Positions 15,958 through 24,646 of a DNA stretch of 39,898 bases are shown here, one piece after another; position 1 is the stretch's first letter; every line of letters begins with the position of its first letter. This stretch comes from JBKHYJ01 sp046565505. GTDB lineage: Bacteria; Acidobacteriota; Blastocatellia; UBA7656. The translations under genes and the position numbers were made by a program. Below the pieces are notes generated by a model. It was not told the origin of the DNA. It saw only the letters and a program-made list of their open reading frames with translations, and did no database searches. The DNA lies in assembly GCA_046565505.1 (NCBI GenBank), contig JBKHYJ010000003.1, positions 1 through 39,898 on the forward strand, written 5' to 3'.

Positions 15958-17382
15958 CTAAAGCGATGACGCCTTCGCCTGGATCGTGTCCAACTCATCG
16001 CCGTCGTACTCGTCGTCGTCCCTCAAGGCCCCGCCATAACCATACTGCCGCAGGCGGCGGTATAGCGTACGCCTGTCAATACCCAACACTTGCGCGGTCT
16101 TGATCTGGTGCCCCCCCATCTTGTCAAGAATCCGCAGTATGTATCGCCTCTCGACTTCCGACAGGGGCACGTTATCGAGCGTAGCTTCCTCAACTATGTC
16201 GCGCTCGGGGGCGGTGATGCTGGCCGGAAGGTCCTCCGGCGTGAGAATCTCCCCGCTCCCCATGGTCAGGGCGTGCTCGACCGCGTTCTCCAACTCCCTC
16301 ACGTTGCCCGGCCAAGCATGCGTCATCAAGATGCGCATGCCATCGCTCGAAAAGCGGCGCGGCGCTTCCCCATGTTGCTGGGCGAACTTTTGCAGGAAGT
16401 GATGCACCAGGAGCGGAATGTCCTCCCGCCTGTTCTTGAGATCCGGCAGGTGGACCGGGACCACATTCAAGCGGTAGAAGAGGTCCTGGCGAAACTCCCC
16501 GCGCTTCACCGCGTCCTCCAGGTCCTGGTTGCTCGCAGACACCAGCCTTATGTCTATCTGTATGTTCTCCCTGCCGCCGACCCTGCGGACTACGCGCTCC
16601 TGCAAGACCCGCAAAAGCTTGACCTGCAAATTCTGCGAAAGGGTGTTGATCTCATCGAGGAAAACGGTCCCGCCCTGCGCCTCTTCAAGCAGGCCGCGCC
16701 TCGTCTCGTGCGCGCCCGTGAACGCGCCCTTCTGGTGGCCGAATAGCTCTGACTCGAGCAACGTTTCAGGAATGGCAGAGCAGTTGATCGGCGTGAATGG
16801 GGCGTCCTTACGTTCAGAGTTATAATGAATCGCGCGCGCGACAAGCTCCTTGCCCGTTCCGGTCGAGCCGATGATTAAAGCGGAAGCGTCTCGCCGCGCG
16901 GCGATCCGCTTTATGACTTCAAAGAGCTGCTGCATGGGTTTGCTGCGGCCCACGATGTTGGAGAAGTTATACCGCTCCCTCACCTCCGCGCGCAGCTCAC
17001 GCACCTCTTTGCGAAGGCTGCGGCGTTCCAGCGCCTTCTCGACCGTGATGGCCAGTTCGTCCAGTTGGAAAGGCTTGCCTATGTAATCCTCCGCCCCCAG
17101 CTTCATCGCCTCCACCGCAGAGGAGATGGAGCTGAACGCGGTCATAATGATCACGCCCACGTCCGGCCAATCCACCCGAATGCGCGCGAGCAGTTCCAGC
17201 CCGCTCATCCCGGGGAGTTTGATGTCTGTGATCACGAGCGCGTAGTGCTGCTCTTCCAAAACGACCACCGCCTCCTCGCCGTTCTGACAGGTATCGACCT
17301 TGTGGCCCTTGTCAGAAAAGAACGACTTGAGAAGCTCGCACATCGGAGCCTCGTCTTCGACAATCAATATTCTTTGATTCAT
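15958..17382 (-). CDS. NtrC-family sigma-54-dependent response regulator
   Basis: This 474-aa protein has three parts. The receiver (1-120) has Asp53 in ITDIKLPG, Thr81 and Lys103. The sigma-54 AAA+ ATPase (about 145-380) has Walker A GSTGTGKE, intact GAFTGA loop, Walker B VFLDEIN, LFYRLNVVPVHLPDL and WPGNVRELENAVEHA. A Fis-type helix-turn-helix (about 410-455: IKTAQVLGIDRRTLYRRLRQYG) is followed by an acidic tail (DDDEYDGDELD). All features needed to activate sigma-54 RNA polymerase are present. It follows the histidine kinase gene by 20 bases and is surely its partner. A candidate sigma-54 promoter and an enhancer-like dyad upstream of the kinase gene suggest it regulates its own operon. 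GAGGG lies close before ATG 17382. Confidence 0.93.
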   Translation of the reverse strand: MNQRILIVEDEAPMCELLKSFFSDKGHKVDTCQNGEEAVVVLEEQHYALVITDIKLPGMSGLELLARIRVDWPDVGVIIMTAFSSISSAVEAMKLGAEDYIGKPFQLDELAITVEKALERRSLRKEVRELRAEVRERYNFSNIVGRSKPMQQLFEVIKRIAARRDASALIIGSTGTGKELVARAIHYNSERKDAPFTPINCSAIPETLLESELFGHQKGAFTGAHETRRGLLEEAQGGTVFLDEINTLSQNLQVKLLRVLQERVVRRVGGRENIQIDIRLVSASNQDLEDAVKRGEFRQDLFYRLNVVPVHLPDLKNRREDIPLLVHHFLQKFAQQHGEAPRRFSSDGMRILMTHAWPGNVRELENAVEHALTMGSGEILTPEDLPASITAPERDIVEEATLDNVPLSEVERRYILRILDKMGGHQIKTAQVLGIDRRTLYRRLRQYGYGGALRDDDEYDGDELDTIQAKASSL

Positions 17383-17402
17383 AACCCTCTAATCAGCCGT
17401 CG

Positions 17403-18563
17403 TCAAAGGCCTACGACAGGCACCCCATTATTCTTCGGGAGAAATACGACCAGCGGCACCCCCCGCTCCGCCACGGTGAATGAATCGACCTCCGCGCCGA
17501 ATTCACGGAGAACCTCGCGCGCGACCGAAAGCCCCATGCCCGCGGAGCTTTCCCCATCCTTGCCGCCCAAGAACCCCGCGAACGAGCGAGAAAAGTCATG
17601 GGCCGCCCCGTCCTTCCCTACCCCCCCGAGCATGATCATCGTGAAGTCAGGTTTCTGCGGCGCCTCGTCGATAGCTATCTCAAGCCTCCCGCCCTGCCCT
17701 ACCTGGCGCACCGCGTTGAGCAGGAGATTGAACATCGCGCGCCTGAGGCGAGGCGCGTCCCCGTAAAACAGGCGCGGGCTTATTTTTGAATCGACCGAAA
17801 CCTTCACGTCGGCCTTTCGGAAGTGGTGGCCCATCAGGTCTATAGACTCCGCAAAAAAACCTCTCAACTCTATCGCGTCCTTGCGGCCCTGCACGGGCCG
17901 CACCAGGTCGAGCATATGCCTGATGAAGTCCGCTATGCGCCTGGTCTGCTGAAGGATAGTTGAGAGCTCCTTATACCCTTGCCCGTCGGGCTTCGTCCGC
18001 ATTAACAGGTACTCGGAGTAACCGGAGATGATATTCAGCGGCGTCCCTAAATCATGCGCTATGCCCGAGATCATCTGGCTCAAAGTGGCGAAATGCTCAG
18101 CCCTTAATAAAGTCGCCCGGGCCCGCCGCTCTTCGGTAACGTCTCTCAAGACCCTCGCGTACCCTTCGGCCCCCCGCTGCCCGCCGCCTATAGGCGACAC
18201 CGTCACCGCGAAGACGCGGTCGCCCCCGTCGAACGCCACCTCACATTCGGCGCTCTCATTCGTTTTCAGGACTCGCTCATGCGGGCAGTCAGGGCTAGCG
18301 GCATGGAACATATGCGCGCAAGTTGAGCCGACGACCTCAGAATAAGTCTTCCCCAGAGTCTCTAATAATTTCTGATTGGCGTAAAGAATCTCCCCGGTTG
18401 CCGAGTGAATAGAAATACCCTCATCAACTTTATCTAGGACCTGTTTCCACAACGCCGCGCCCCCCAAGTCTACGCCCGGGCGCGCGGCGGCGCGCCCTGC
18501 CGATGCCTGCTGTGATTCTAAGGTTGGCTTATCTGAACGGGCGTTTTTTCGAGCGGATCGCAC
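17403..18563 (-). CDS. PAS-domain sensor histidine kinase with degenerate ATP-binding G1 box
   Basis: This 386-aa soluble kinase has no membrane segment. A PAS domain (about 40-145, ending VLRDVTEERRA) contains Cys and His in CAHMFHAASPDCPHERV, which could bind metal or sense redox. Dimerisation/phospho-acceptor His170 lies in SGIAHDLGTPLN and the N box is NLLLNAVRQ. The expected DxGxG of the G1 box is replaced by MLGGVGKDG, while a G2-like SAGMGLSVA remains. Catalysis may therefore be weak or altered, and the protein could act mainly as a phosphatase or be driven by another kinase. The start is GTG 18563 with GGAGGG six bases upstream. It is co-transcribed with the NtrC-type regulator. Confidence 0.88.
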   Translation of the reverse strand: MRSARKNARSDKPTLESQQASAGRAAARPGVDLGGAALWKQVLDKVDEGISIHSATGEILYANQKLLETLGKTYSEVVGSTCAHMFHAASPDCPHERVLKTNESAECEVAFDGGDRVFAVTVSPIGGGQRGAEGYARVLRDVTEERRARATLLRAEHFATLSQMISGIAHDLGTPLNIISGYSEYLLMRTKPDGQGYKELSTILQQTRRIADFIRHMLDLVRPVQGRKDAIELRGFFAESIDLMGHHFRKADVKVSVDSKISPRLFYGDAPRLRRAMFNLLLNAVRQVGQGGRLEIAIDEAPQKPDFTMIMLGGVGKDGAAHDFSRSFAGFLGGKDGESSAGMGLSVAREVLREFGAEVDSFTVAERGVPLVVFLPKNNGVPVVGL

Positions 18564-18639
18564 CTTGAACCCTCCGTCGCGACGATTGCTGAACTAGAAT
18601 ATTGTGAAGCAAGGCAAATGTTGACTATGTGATCATTCG

Positions 18640-18655
18640 AGCAAGAATTATTCCA
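18640..18655 (-). promoter_or_regulatory. candidate sigma-54 (-24/-12) promoter of the kinase/regulator operon
   Basis: On the minus strand the sequence TGGAATAATTCTTGCT has GG and GC separated by exactly 10 bases and matches TGGCAC-N5-TTGCW at nine of eleven defined positions. Transcription would begin near 18628, about 65 bases before the GTG start of the kinase gene. The operon encodes a sigma-54 activator, which makes the match more credible. The surrounding gap 18564-18994 holds no convincing gene. Confidence 0.45.
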
Positions 18656-18737
18656 TTCAGGCTGCCTACCCTCCGGCAAATATTTAGTGCATAAAGAGAC
18701 TAATTGCCCGAGACCATGCGCGTAAACCACTTCGCGC

Positions 18738-18765
18738 TGTCGCATTATTGCTAGCAGATGCGACA
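18738..18765. promoter_or_regulatory. 28-bp dyad, candidate enhancer (UAS) for the NtrC-type regulator
   Basis: Arms TGTCGCAT (18738-18745) and ATGCGACA (18758-18765) are perfect inverted repeats around a 12-bp spacer that itself contains GCTAGC. The centre is about 120 bases upstream of the predicted sigma-54 start site, the usual distance for enhancer sites of this activator class. The arrangement suggests autoregulation, but no binding data exist. Confidence 0.45.
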
Positions 18766-18941
18766 TGGGAGTATATCATTTTCCGTACAAGGCGGGAAGT
18801 TTAGGGAGGTAAGGGATTCTCTGTGCCCGCGGCCTCCGCGCCGAGAGCACAAACGTCTCAATTAACGTAGACCGTATGACCTATTAGAAATGACGAGAGG
18901 GCCAGAAAGCTGACCCTCATTCATCCGAAAACGGCATGCGT

Positions 18942-18956
18942 GCTAGAGCCTCTAGC
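18942..18956. repeat. 15-bp perfect palindrome
   Basis: GCTAGAG-C-CTCTAGC has seven perfect pairs around one central base. It lies 39 bases beyond the stop of the secreted 566-aa protein gene and about 290 bases upstream of the predicted kinase transcription start. On the transcript of the secreted-protein gene it would form a small hairpin, but no long T-run follows, so it is a poor terminator. It could be an operator. The role is not known. Confidence 0.4.
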
Positions 18957-18994
18957 GAAAAACAAGTGCCCGGCCACAAGCGCGGCTCACTCGC

Positions 18995-20695
18995 TCAACG
19001 CTTAACGTTGCATGGCCTTCTTATGGAAGGAGTCGCCGATGCCAGCCAAGGCCCATGTGACCCCGCCGTTTCTAAAAACATGGCGCCGAAGGATTGAACC
19101 TGGCTGATCGCGTCCCCTTTTTTCGCAACTATAAGCGAGCCAGGTGATGCTATGTCCAAGCCCTGTTCGTCCGATTGGAAAGAGCTTATGGCTATAACAC
19201 TCCCGCGGTTGCCGAAGTATTCTATATAATCGATCCTGGCGCCGATCTCTCCGAGCCTCTGGAGCTGCGCCTCGGCCGGGTCGCCGGAAAGAGCCAGCGA
19301 GAAGAGTTTCCCGGAGTGAGTCGAAACTAACCACTGTGAGTCATCCCCGTAAACAAAGTTTGAAAGCCCCCTCTCGTCTTTGAACCCTTCAACAAAAACC
19401 TGGCTCGACACGACCTTGTTCCTCTTACCTAATTTGACGAGCGCGAAAGCGGGCTGCTCAACGTGCGCGGAAGCATTCAAAGCCCGCACAATCCCCCCGG
19501 GCCGGCCGGGCCGGCCGTTACTCGGCCGCCGGATCTGTGCGGTAAACCCTTGCTTGACGACGCCGACCACGTGCCTGGCCGCGTCGTACTTAACGACGCG
19601 CGGGCTCCCGTCCCCGGAAGCGGGCTCGGCTAATTCATCAAATTTACGTAACTGTTTAACATTGGCCGGCGTCCCGACATCGTCGAAATCGATCTGGCAC
19701 AGCGAGCCGTCGTTCGTCACGAAGAAAGCCGAGTCGGCGACTAATTTATCGGGGCTCTCTTTAGTGTAAGAAGACGCTATAGCGACCGTGCTGCCGGCAG
19801 TCAGGGCCGTACCCGGCACGAAATTATACGAATAGGCCCGCGCCTTAAAAGGCAGCGTCCCATCACTATCGACCCCGTAAAAAGAGAGTTCCGAAGAGGT
19901 CTTAATGGCGCCGCCTTCCGCTCTCTCAGACTTATTCCAACAGACTATCAGGGTGTCTGTCGCCTTATCGATGTCCAAATACGATATCCTGCTGTTTTCG
20001 CCGAAAGCCTCCTGCGGGACGATATCAACCTTGTAGACGTAGCCTTTGCCTATGTTATACGAAAAGATAGACGCCCCATTCGTAAACAGCAACAGACTGC
20101 CCTTATGCGCCAGGGCAAAGTCAACAGGCGCGTCGACGCAGTGTTCCGAATCCACACCCTTGATATCTATAGTTACTACGGTTGAATCGAATGTAGGCTT
20201 GTCGTTGTCGTCGAGGTTTAGGCGCAGGTACGAGAGAACCTCAATTTCTTCCAGCTCGCCACCCTTCTCTGCGAACCTAGTCCCCCTGATAAATACTGTG
20301 CTGCTGTCGGCATCGAACAACACTCTGGAAGGGTAATAGATGATTTTGCCCGGGGCGTCCGGCGAATTATTAGTCGCCAGCTTCACGCGCTTCGGCTCGT
20401 CGGACGGCTTTTTCGTGTCAATCAAGTAGAGGAAACAATTGTCCAACTGGCTGAGGTCGCCGTTATCCTCGACGTGCCTGGAAGGGGCGTAAGGCGCCAC
20501 CAGGACATACCTGTTGAAAGCAAAAGCCACGTTGTTGCTCACGCCGGAAGCGCCGGGCAAATCTACCGAAGCGATCTTCCAAGAGGTCGCGGCGAACGGC
20601 GAGTAGGAGCTGGCCGCCAGGAGCGTCGACACAGTTAAAGTGAGAATGGCCGCACGCATGATCCTGCTCTTGCTAAACAATTTTTTTCTCTTCAT
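18995..20695 (-). CDS. secreted protein, probable beta-propeller, unknown function
   Basis: This 566-aa protein has a signal peptide (basic MKRKKLFSKSRIMR, hydrophobic AAILTLTVSTLLAASS, cleavage near FAA). The mature part consists of repeated beta-strand units alternating with polar loops (e.g. LYLIDTKKPSD, ISYLDIDKATDTLIVCW, GSLCQIDFDDVG, SQWLVSTHSGKLFSLALSG), as expected of a propeller-like protein. No catalytic motif or named family is recognised. A Gly/Pro/Arg-rich loop (RRPSNGRPGRPGGIV) is encoded by a GC-only stretch near 19497-19516. It has its own strong promoter-like sequence about 200 bases upstream and AAGGA before ATG 20695. The upstream gene on the same strand is the large sigma-54 activator. 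Confidence 0.75.
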   Translation of the reverse strand: MKRKKLFSKSRIMRAAILTLTVSTLLAASSYSPFAATSWKIASVDLPGASGVSNNVAFAFNRYVLVAPYAPSRHVEDNGDLSQLDNCFLYLIDTKKPSDEPKRVKLATNNSPDAPGKIIYYPSRVLFDADSSTVFIRGTRFAEKGGELEEIEVLSYLRLNLDDNDKPTFDSTVVTIDIKGVDSEHCVDAPVDFALAHKGSLLLFTNGASIFSYNIGKGYVYKVDIVPQEAFGENSRISYLDIDKATDTLIVCWNKSERAEGGAIKTSSELSFYGVDSDGTLPFKARAYSYNFVPGTALTAGSTVAIASSYTKESPDKLVADSAFFVTNDGSLCQIDFDDVGTPANVKQLRKFDELAEPASGDGSPRVVKYDAARHVVGVVKQGFTAQIRRPSNGRPGRPGGIVRALNASAHVEQPAFALVKLGKRNKVVSSQVFVEGFKDERGLSNFVYGDDSQWLVSTHSGKLFSLALSGDPAEAQLQRLGEIGARIDYIEYFGNRGSVIAISSFQSDEQGLDIASPGSLIVAKKGDAISQVQSFGAMFLETAGSHGPWLASATPSIRRPCNVKR

Positions 20696-20898
20696 AGGAG
20701 TTCTTCCTTAATAATTAGGACTGAGAATTTCAAGGCCTCTCCTGCCTGCCGCCCGGAGTCAACTGCCCCCTCAATACTTTGCCGGATTTGTTCCTCTTGA
20801 GCCGCCGGTCAACCGCGGCCACCGAGAATTCCTTAAAGAACTCACTACACAACAGCGCGGGGGTCTCGATTGAATAACTGCTTGAGATTTAGACCCCG

Positions 20899-20928
20899 AT
20901 AATATTTTCAAACGCCCGTCTATGTCAA
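20899..20928 (-). promoter_or_regulatory. strong sigma-70-type promoter for the secreted 566-aa protein gene
   Basis: On the minus strand a perfect TTGACA (20923-20928) and TATTAT (20899-20904) are separated by 18 bases. Transcription would begin near 20892, leaving a leader of about 196 bases (20696-20892) with an imperfect GC-rich hairpin (GCCGCGGT pairing with ACCGGCGGC). I see no open frame or known riboswitch in this leader. The gap 20696-21001 is otherwise without a gene. Confidence 0.6.
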
Positions 20929-21001
20929 GCCTTTTCATCGAAATGTCAGTAGTTTACGGCCTCCGGGCCGGCGGACCACATTAAGCCGCCCGAAACGCGC
21001 G

Positions 21002-24000
21002 CTAGATCCGCTCTTCCCGCTGAATGCCTAGCTGCGCGAGTTTCAGCCTCAGGCCGCGCCTGGATAACCCCAGGTCGTTGGCGGTCCGTGACAGGTTGTG
21101 CTTGTTGCGCGCCAACCCCTCTTCGATCAGTTGCCGCTCAAGCACCGCCGTCGCCTCTTTCAGCTTCACGCGCGTTTCCCCATTGGGCGACCTCCTGTAC
21201 TTATTTCCGTTCGGCTCCGCCACGGGACGCCCGTTGCTCGGGAAGCCGTGAGCGCGCTCGGCCGCAGGCCGGAATCTATCGCCCGCCGGCCTCCTGGGGT
21301 GAATGACCTCCGGCGACAAATCCTCACAGGAAATCCGGGCGCTGTCGTACGCGTAGGCAACGACTCTTTCAACCTCGTTCCTCAGTTGCCTCACGTTGCC
21401 CGGCCAATCGTAGCTCGTCAGCGCGTCAATCGCCTCCTGCGTCATCGTGATCCCCTGCTTGCCCGACCGCGAAGAGAAATGGTCTAAGAAGTGTGCGGCC
21501 AGCACCGGCACCTCTTCGCGGCGGTCCCTGAGCGGGGGCACATGTATCCTGATGATGTTGAGGCGGTGGAAGAGGTCTTCCCTGAACCTCCCGTCCTCGA
21601 CCGCGCGCTCAAGGTCCGTATTCGTCGCCGCCACTATCCGCACGTCCACGCGAATGGGCTTCGTCTCCCCGAGCGGCTGTATCTCCCCCTCCTGAAGAAA
21701 GCGCATGAGCTTGGGCTGCACCTCCAGCGATAAATCGCCGATCTCGTCCAGGAACAGAGTGCCGCCGTCTGCGGCCTTGATGATGCCGGGGTAATTCGTG
21801 GTCGCGCCCGTGAACGAGCCGCGCCTGTGCCCGAACAACTGGCTGTCGATGATCTCCTTAGGCGTCGCCGTGCAATTGAAAGGCAGGAAGATGACGCGCG
21901 CACGCGCAGACTGCGCATGTATGTGCCTAGCGACGAGCTCTTTCCCGGTCCCCGACTCGCCCGTGATCAGCACGGTCACGTCGCTCGTCCGAATCTTATA
22001 AATCTTCTCGACCACGTCGAACATGGACGCGCTGCCTATGATGAAGCCCGGCATGATCGTTTGCACCCGCTGGTCGAGGTTCCTCGCGTTCGAGCCGCGC
22101 GCGGCCACCCTCAGCGAGCAAAGCTCAAGCCCTATCTCGGCCTGCTTCAGTATGGGCTGAAGGCGCGACACGTCTAGCGAGTCGGACGCCTGGATATAAA
22201 CCGCGATCGGGAGCCGGGTGTTATCCGATATACGCATGACGTAGCCGTCGTCCGCGCGGGTGACGCTTTCGGGCGTTGACACGCTGAGCGACACGCAAAG
22301 CCTGTCGGCTTCGTTGCGGCTTAGGCCCTGCGCGGCCATAGGCTCTACGCGGCCGGAGTCCTCCACGCGGCAGATGATGACGCACCCCACGGAGAAGTTC
22401 TCATAGATTACCGCCGCCAGCTCCTGCACCAGCAGCTCGCGCGATTTGGACGCTTCGATCAGCCTCTGCATCAACAGTACGTCGTTGGGCGGGGCCACGC
22501 GCAACGCCTGCGCGCCATCCTCCCCCTGCGTGACCGACGAGAGCGCCTTTCGCGCCTGGTCGATGTCGGGCTCCGCGCCGAGCTTTTCAAATATCGCCTT
22601 CGCCTGTAACAGATTCGACTCCGCGCCCTTGAGGTCGCGGGCCTTCTTGAGCAAGACCCCCATCTCGAAGTAACTCTTGGCAAGCTCGTAGGGGATTTCA
22701 GTCGTCATGAAGACGGAAACACTCTGGGCTATGTGCTGCCTGGCTTCGGCCAGCCGCCCGTCCGCGGATTCGAGCTGCCCCGTGAGGCGCTGTATCAGGC
22801 CCGAAACAGGCAGGTACATCTCTTCCTTCAACCTGCCCTGCGCCAGCTCCAGGTACTCGCGCGCCTGGTCGTGCCCCCCTTGCGACAGGTGGAACTCGGC
22901 CAGCCCCACCATCGCCAGCGTCACGCCATGCAAATCGCCTATGGAGGTCGATAACTGCATCGTCTGCCTCAAGGTTTTCAGCGCGGCGTCTATACGCCCC
23001 GCGCCCCTGTGCACCGCCGCCAGCGTCCTCAGCGCGTTGCTTTCGAGCCACTTGTCACCGCTCCCTTCTATCAATTCGAGGCTCTTTTTGATGTGCTCCT
23101 CGGACTCAGGGTACTGACCCCGCGCGCACAATATCTCCGCCAGAGTGATGCGCGCGGTCGCCTCGTGGTTGGGCTTCGAGTACCGCTCGGCCACGTCTAT
23201 GGCCTTGTTGAGATTCTTTATCGCTTCTTCCCACTGCCCGGAAAATTTCAGTATGTCGCCGAGATTGTTGTGCGCCTGCGCCAGGTAATCCTTGTGCCCG
23301 CCCTTCTCCAGATACGCAATGCCGCGCTCCATGTAATTGATGGCTTCCTGGTTCTCCCCGGGGCCGAACAGCGTCGTCCCTATGTCGAGCAGTATGCCGC
23401 CGATCAGGTTCGTGTTCGTAGACCCTTCCGCCAGTTCTAACGCCTTCAGGTAATGTTCCTTGGAGCTGGAGAACGCGCCTTCGCTGAAATCGACAGTGCC
23501 CAGCCGCCTGTGTATCTGCGCCAGCAGCTCGCGGTCTAGCGCAGTCTTCTGGTTGCTCGCCGCCGCCAGAAGGTGGTCGCGCGCGATCCTGAATTCATTT
23601 ATCTCTATGTAAGTGCGGCCCAGGGCGTAGTGCGCCTCGCTCATCCCGAGGTCGTCGCCCAGTTCGAGGAATAATCGCCTCGCCTCGTTGAGCGAAGCGA
23701 TCGCCTTCGCATGGTTGCTCAAAAAGCTGTAGACCCAACCTAGCCGCAGCCTCAGCCGCGCGCGAGTCCTCGCGGAGAATGAAGATATCAGGCGCGCGTC
23801 TTCGTACTTTTCGACGGCCTTGAAGGCATCCTCGTACTTGCTCAGCTCTTCCAGCGCCTTGCTCAGCAGCGACCTTATCTTGGCCTCTTCCTCCTGCGAC
23901 AAAGGGTGAGCCGCGAGCGCCGCGTAGAAATGTTCGACCGCCGATTCGTAGTGTGATTGGCTGAGCGAGACCTCCCCCAGGTAGAAGGCGGAGTCGTCCC

Positions 24001-24511
24001 TTATGGCATGCTTTGCGGGCCCCGCCGCGTTGGGGGGGGACGTTAGGTCAGGCTTCGCGATGGGCTCGCCCCCCTCATTGCGCTTGAGTATTTGCCTCAC
24101 CGTCACGTGGCTGATTCGGTCCACAATTCCGCGCTCGACGGCCGCGGTCGCGAGCTTTTGCGGGGTCCACTCCTTGAAGCGGTAGCCGAGGCCCGAAGGC
24201 TCCGCCTTAGACAGGTGTAGTATCTCCTGAATCTGCCTGAGCGAAAACCTGGGCCGGGGCCCCCCTTGCGGGCCTCGCTTTTTGATGGCGATCCCTTCGA
24301 GCCCGTCCCTGTTGAACTTGCCTATCCACTTTTTGATATTCGTGGGGTGGGAGCCGAGCGCCGCCCCTATCTCCTTAGCCGTTTTGCCTTCCGACGAGAG
24401 CAGAATCACGGCGGCCCTACACGCCTCTTCCCTGTTGGAAGATTCCGTGCAGCGCTTGAGACCCTCTTTCTCATTTGGCGAAAGCGGCCGGACGAATAAG
24501 GACTGGACCAT
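21002..24511 (-). CDS. sigma-54 activator fused to an IS630-like DNA-binding region and TPR array
   Basis: This 1169-aa protein has an unusual order of parts. Residues 1-145 resemble the N-terminal DNA-binding region of IS630-family transposases: two helix-turn-helix units (TAKEIGAALGSHPTNIKKWIGKF and, at 115-143, LATAAVERG then HVTVRQILKR). Residues about 175-620 are tetratricopeptide repeats (e.g. SEAHYALGRTYIEINEFRIA, AQAHNNLGDILKFSGQWEEA). Residues about 665-800 look GAF-like. A sigma-54 AAA+ domain spans about 822-1055, with Walker A GESGTGKE (about 851-858), GSFTGA loop (Ser in place of the usual Ala) and Walker B LFLDEIGD. The C-terminal 50 residues are a Fis-type helix-turn-helix. There is no receiver, so activation is probably by ligand or protein binding to the TPRs. 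No transposase catalytic domain is present. Confidence 0.9.
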   Translation of the reverse strand: MVQSLFVRPLSPNEKEGLKRCTESSNREEACRAAVILLSSEGKTAKEIGAALGSHPTNIKKWIGKFNRDGLEGIAIKKRGPQGGPRPRFSLRQIQEILHLSKAEPSGLGYRFKEWTPQKLATAAVERGIVDRISHVTVRQILKRNEGGEPIAKPDLTSPPNAAGPAKHAIRDDSAFYLGEVSLSQSHYESAVEHFYAALAAHPLSQEEEAKIRSLLSKALEELSKYEDAFKAVEKYEDARLISSFSARTRARLRLRLGWVYSFLSNHAKAIASLNEARRLFLELGDDLGMSEAHYALGRTYIEINEFRIARDHLLAAASNQKTALDRELLAQIHRRLGTVDFSEGAFSSSKEHYLKALELAEGSTNTNLIGGILLDIGTTLFGPGENQEAINYMERGIAYLEKGGHKDYLAQAHNNLGDILKFSGQWEEAIKNLNKAIDVAERYSKPNHEATARITLAEILCARGQYPESEEHIKKSLELIEGSGDKWLESNALRTLAAVHRGAGRIDAALKTLRQTMQLSTSIGDLHGVTLAMVGLAEFHLSQGGHDQAREYLELAQGRLKEEMYLPVSGLIQRLTGQLESADGRLAEARQHIAQSVSVFMTTEIPYELAKSYFEMGVLLKKARDLKGAESNLLQAKAIFEKLGAEPDIDQARKALSSVTQGEDGAQALRVAPPNDVLLMQRLIEASKSRELLVQELAAVIYENFSVGCVIICRVEDSGRVEPMAAQGLSRNEADRLCVSLSVSTPESVTRADDGYVMRISDNTRLPIAVYIQASDSLDVSRLQPILKQAEIGLELCSLRVAARGSNARNLDQRVQTIMPGFIIGSASMFDVVEKIYKIRTSDVTVLITGESGTGKELVARHIHAQSARARVIFLPFNCTATPKEIIDSQLFGHRRGSFTGATTNYPGIIKAADGGTLFLDEIGDLSLEVQPKLMRFLQEGEIQPLGETKPIRVDVRIVAATNTDLERAVEDGRFREDLFHRLNIIRIHVPPLRDRREEVPVLAAHFLDHFSSRSGKQGITMTQEAIDALTSYDWPGNVRQLRNEVERVVAYAYDSARISCEDLSPEVIHPRRPAGDRFRPAAERAHGFPSNGRPVAEPNGNKYRRSPNGETRVKLKEATAVLERQLIEEGLARNKHNLSRTANDLGLSRRGLRLKLAQLGIQREERI

Positions 24512-24646
24512 TTTTACGCGCCTTGCTCAAGCTACGCTCCGAGACTGCCGGGGCGACCTTGCTAAATCAAAATGGCTGTAGAACTAGCCCGGAGATTTAC
24601 TTCAATGCGGGCGCTTATTAAGAACCATTGGTATTTCCACCATGTT

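Noticed and set aside
18518..18766. Open frame spanning the upstream region of the kinase gene
   Set aside because: It overlaps the start of the kinase gene, the sigma-54 promoter and the dyad; it has no ribosome-binding site.
18910..18930. Second FadR operator (TCATTCAT near 18919)
   Set aside because: Only one half-site is present; the opposite arm does not match TGAATGA at the required spacing.
19495..19517. GC-only repeated motif (CCGGGCCGG type) considered as a repeat array or CRISPR-like element
   Set aside because: Only about two units inside a coding region, explained by a Gly/Pro/Arg loop; no spacers. No CRISPR array was seen anywhere in the window.
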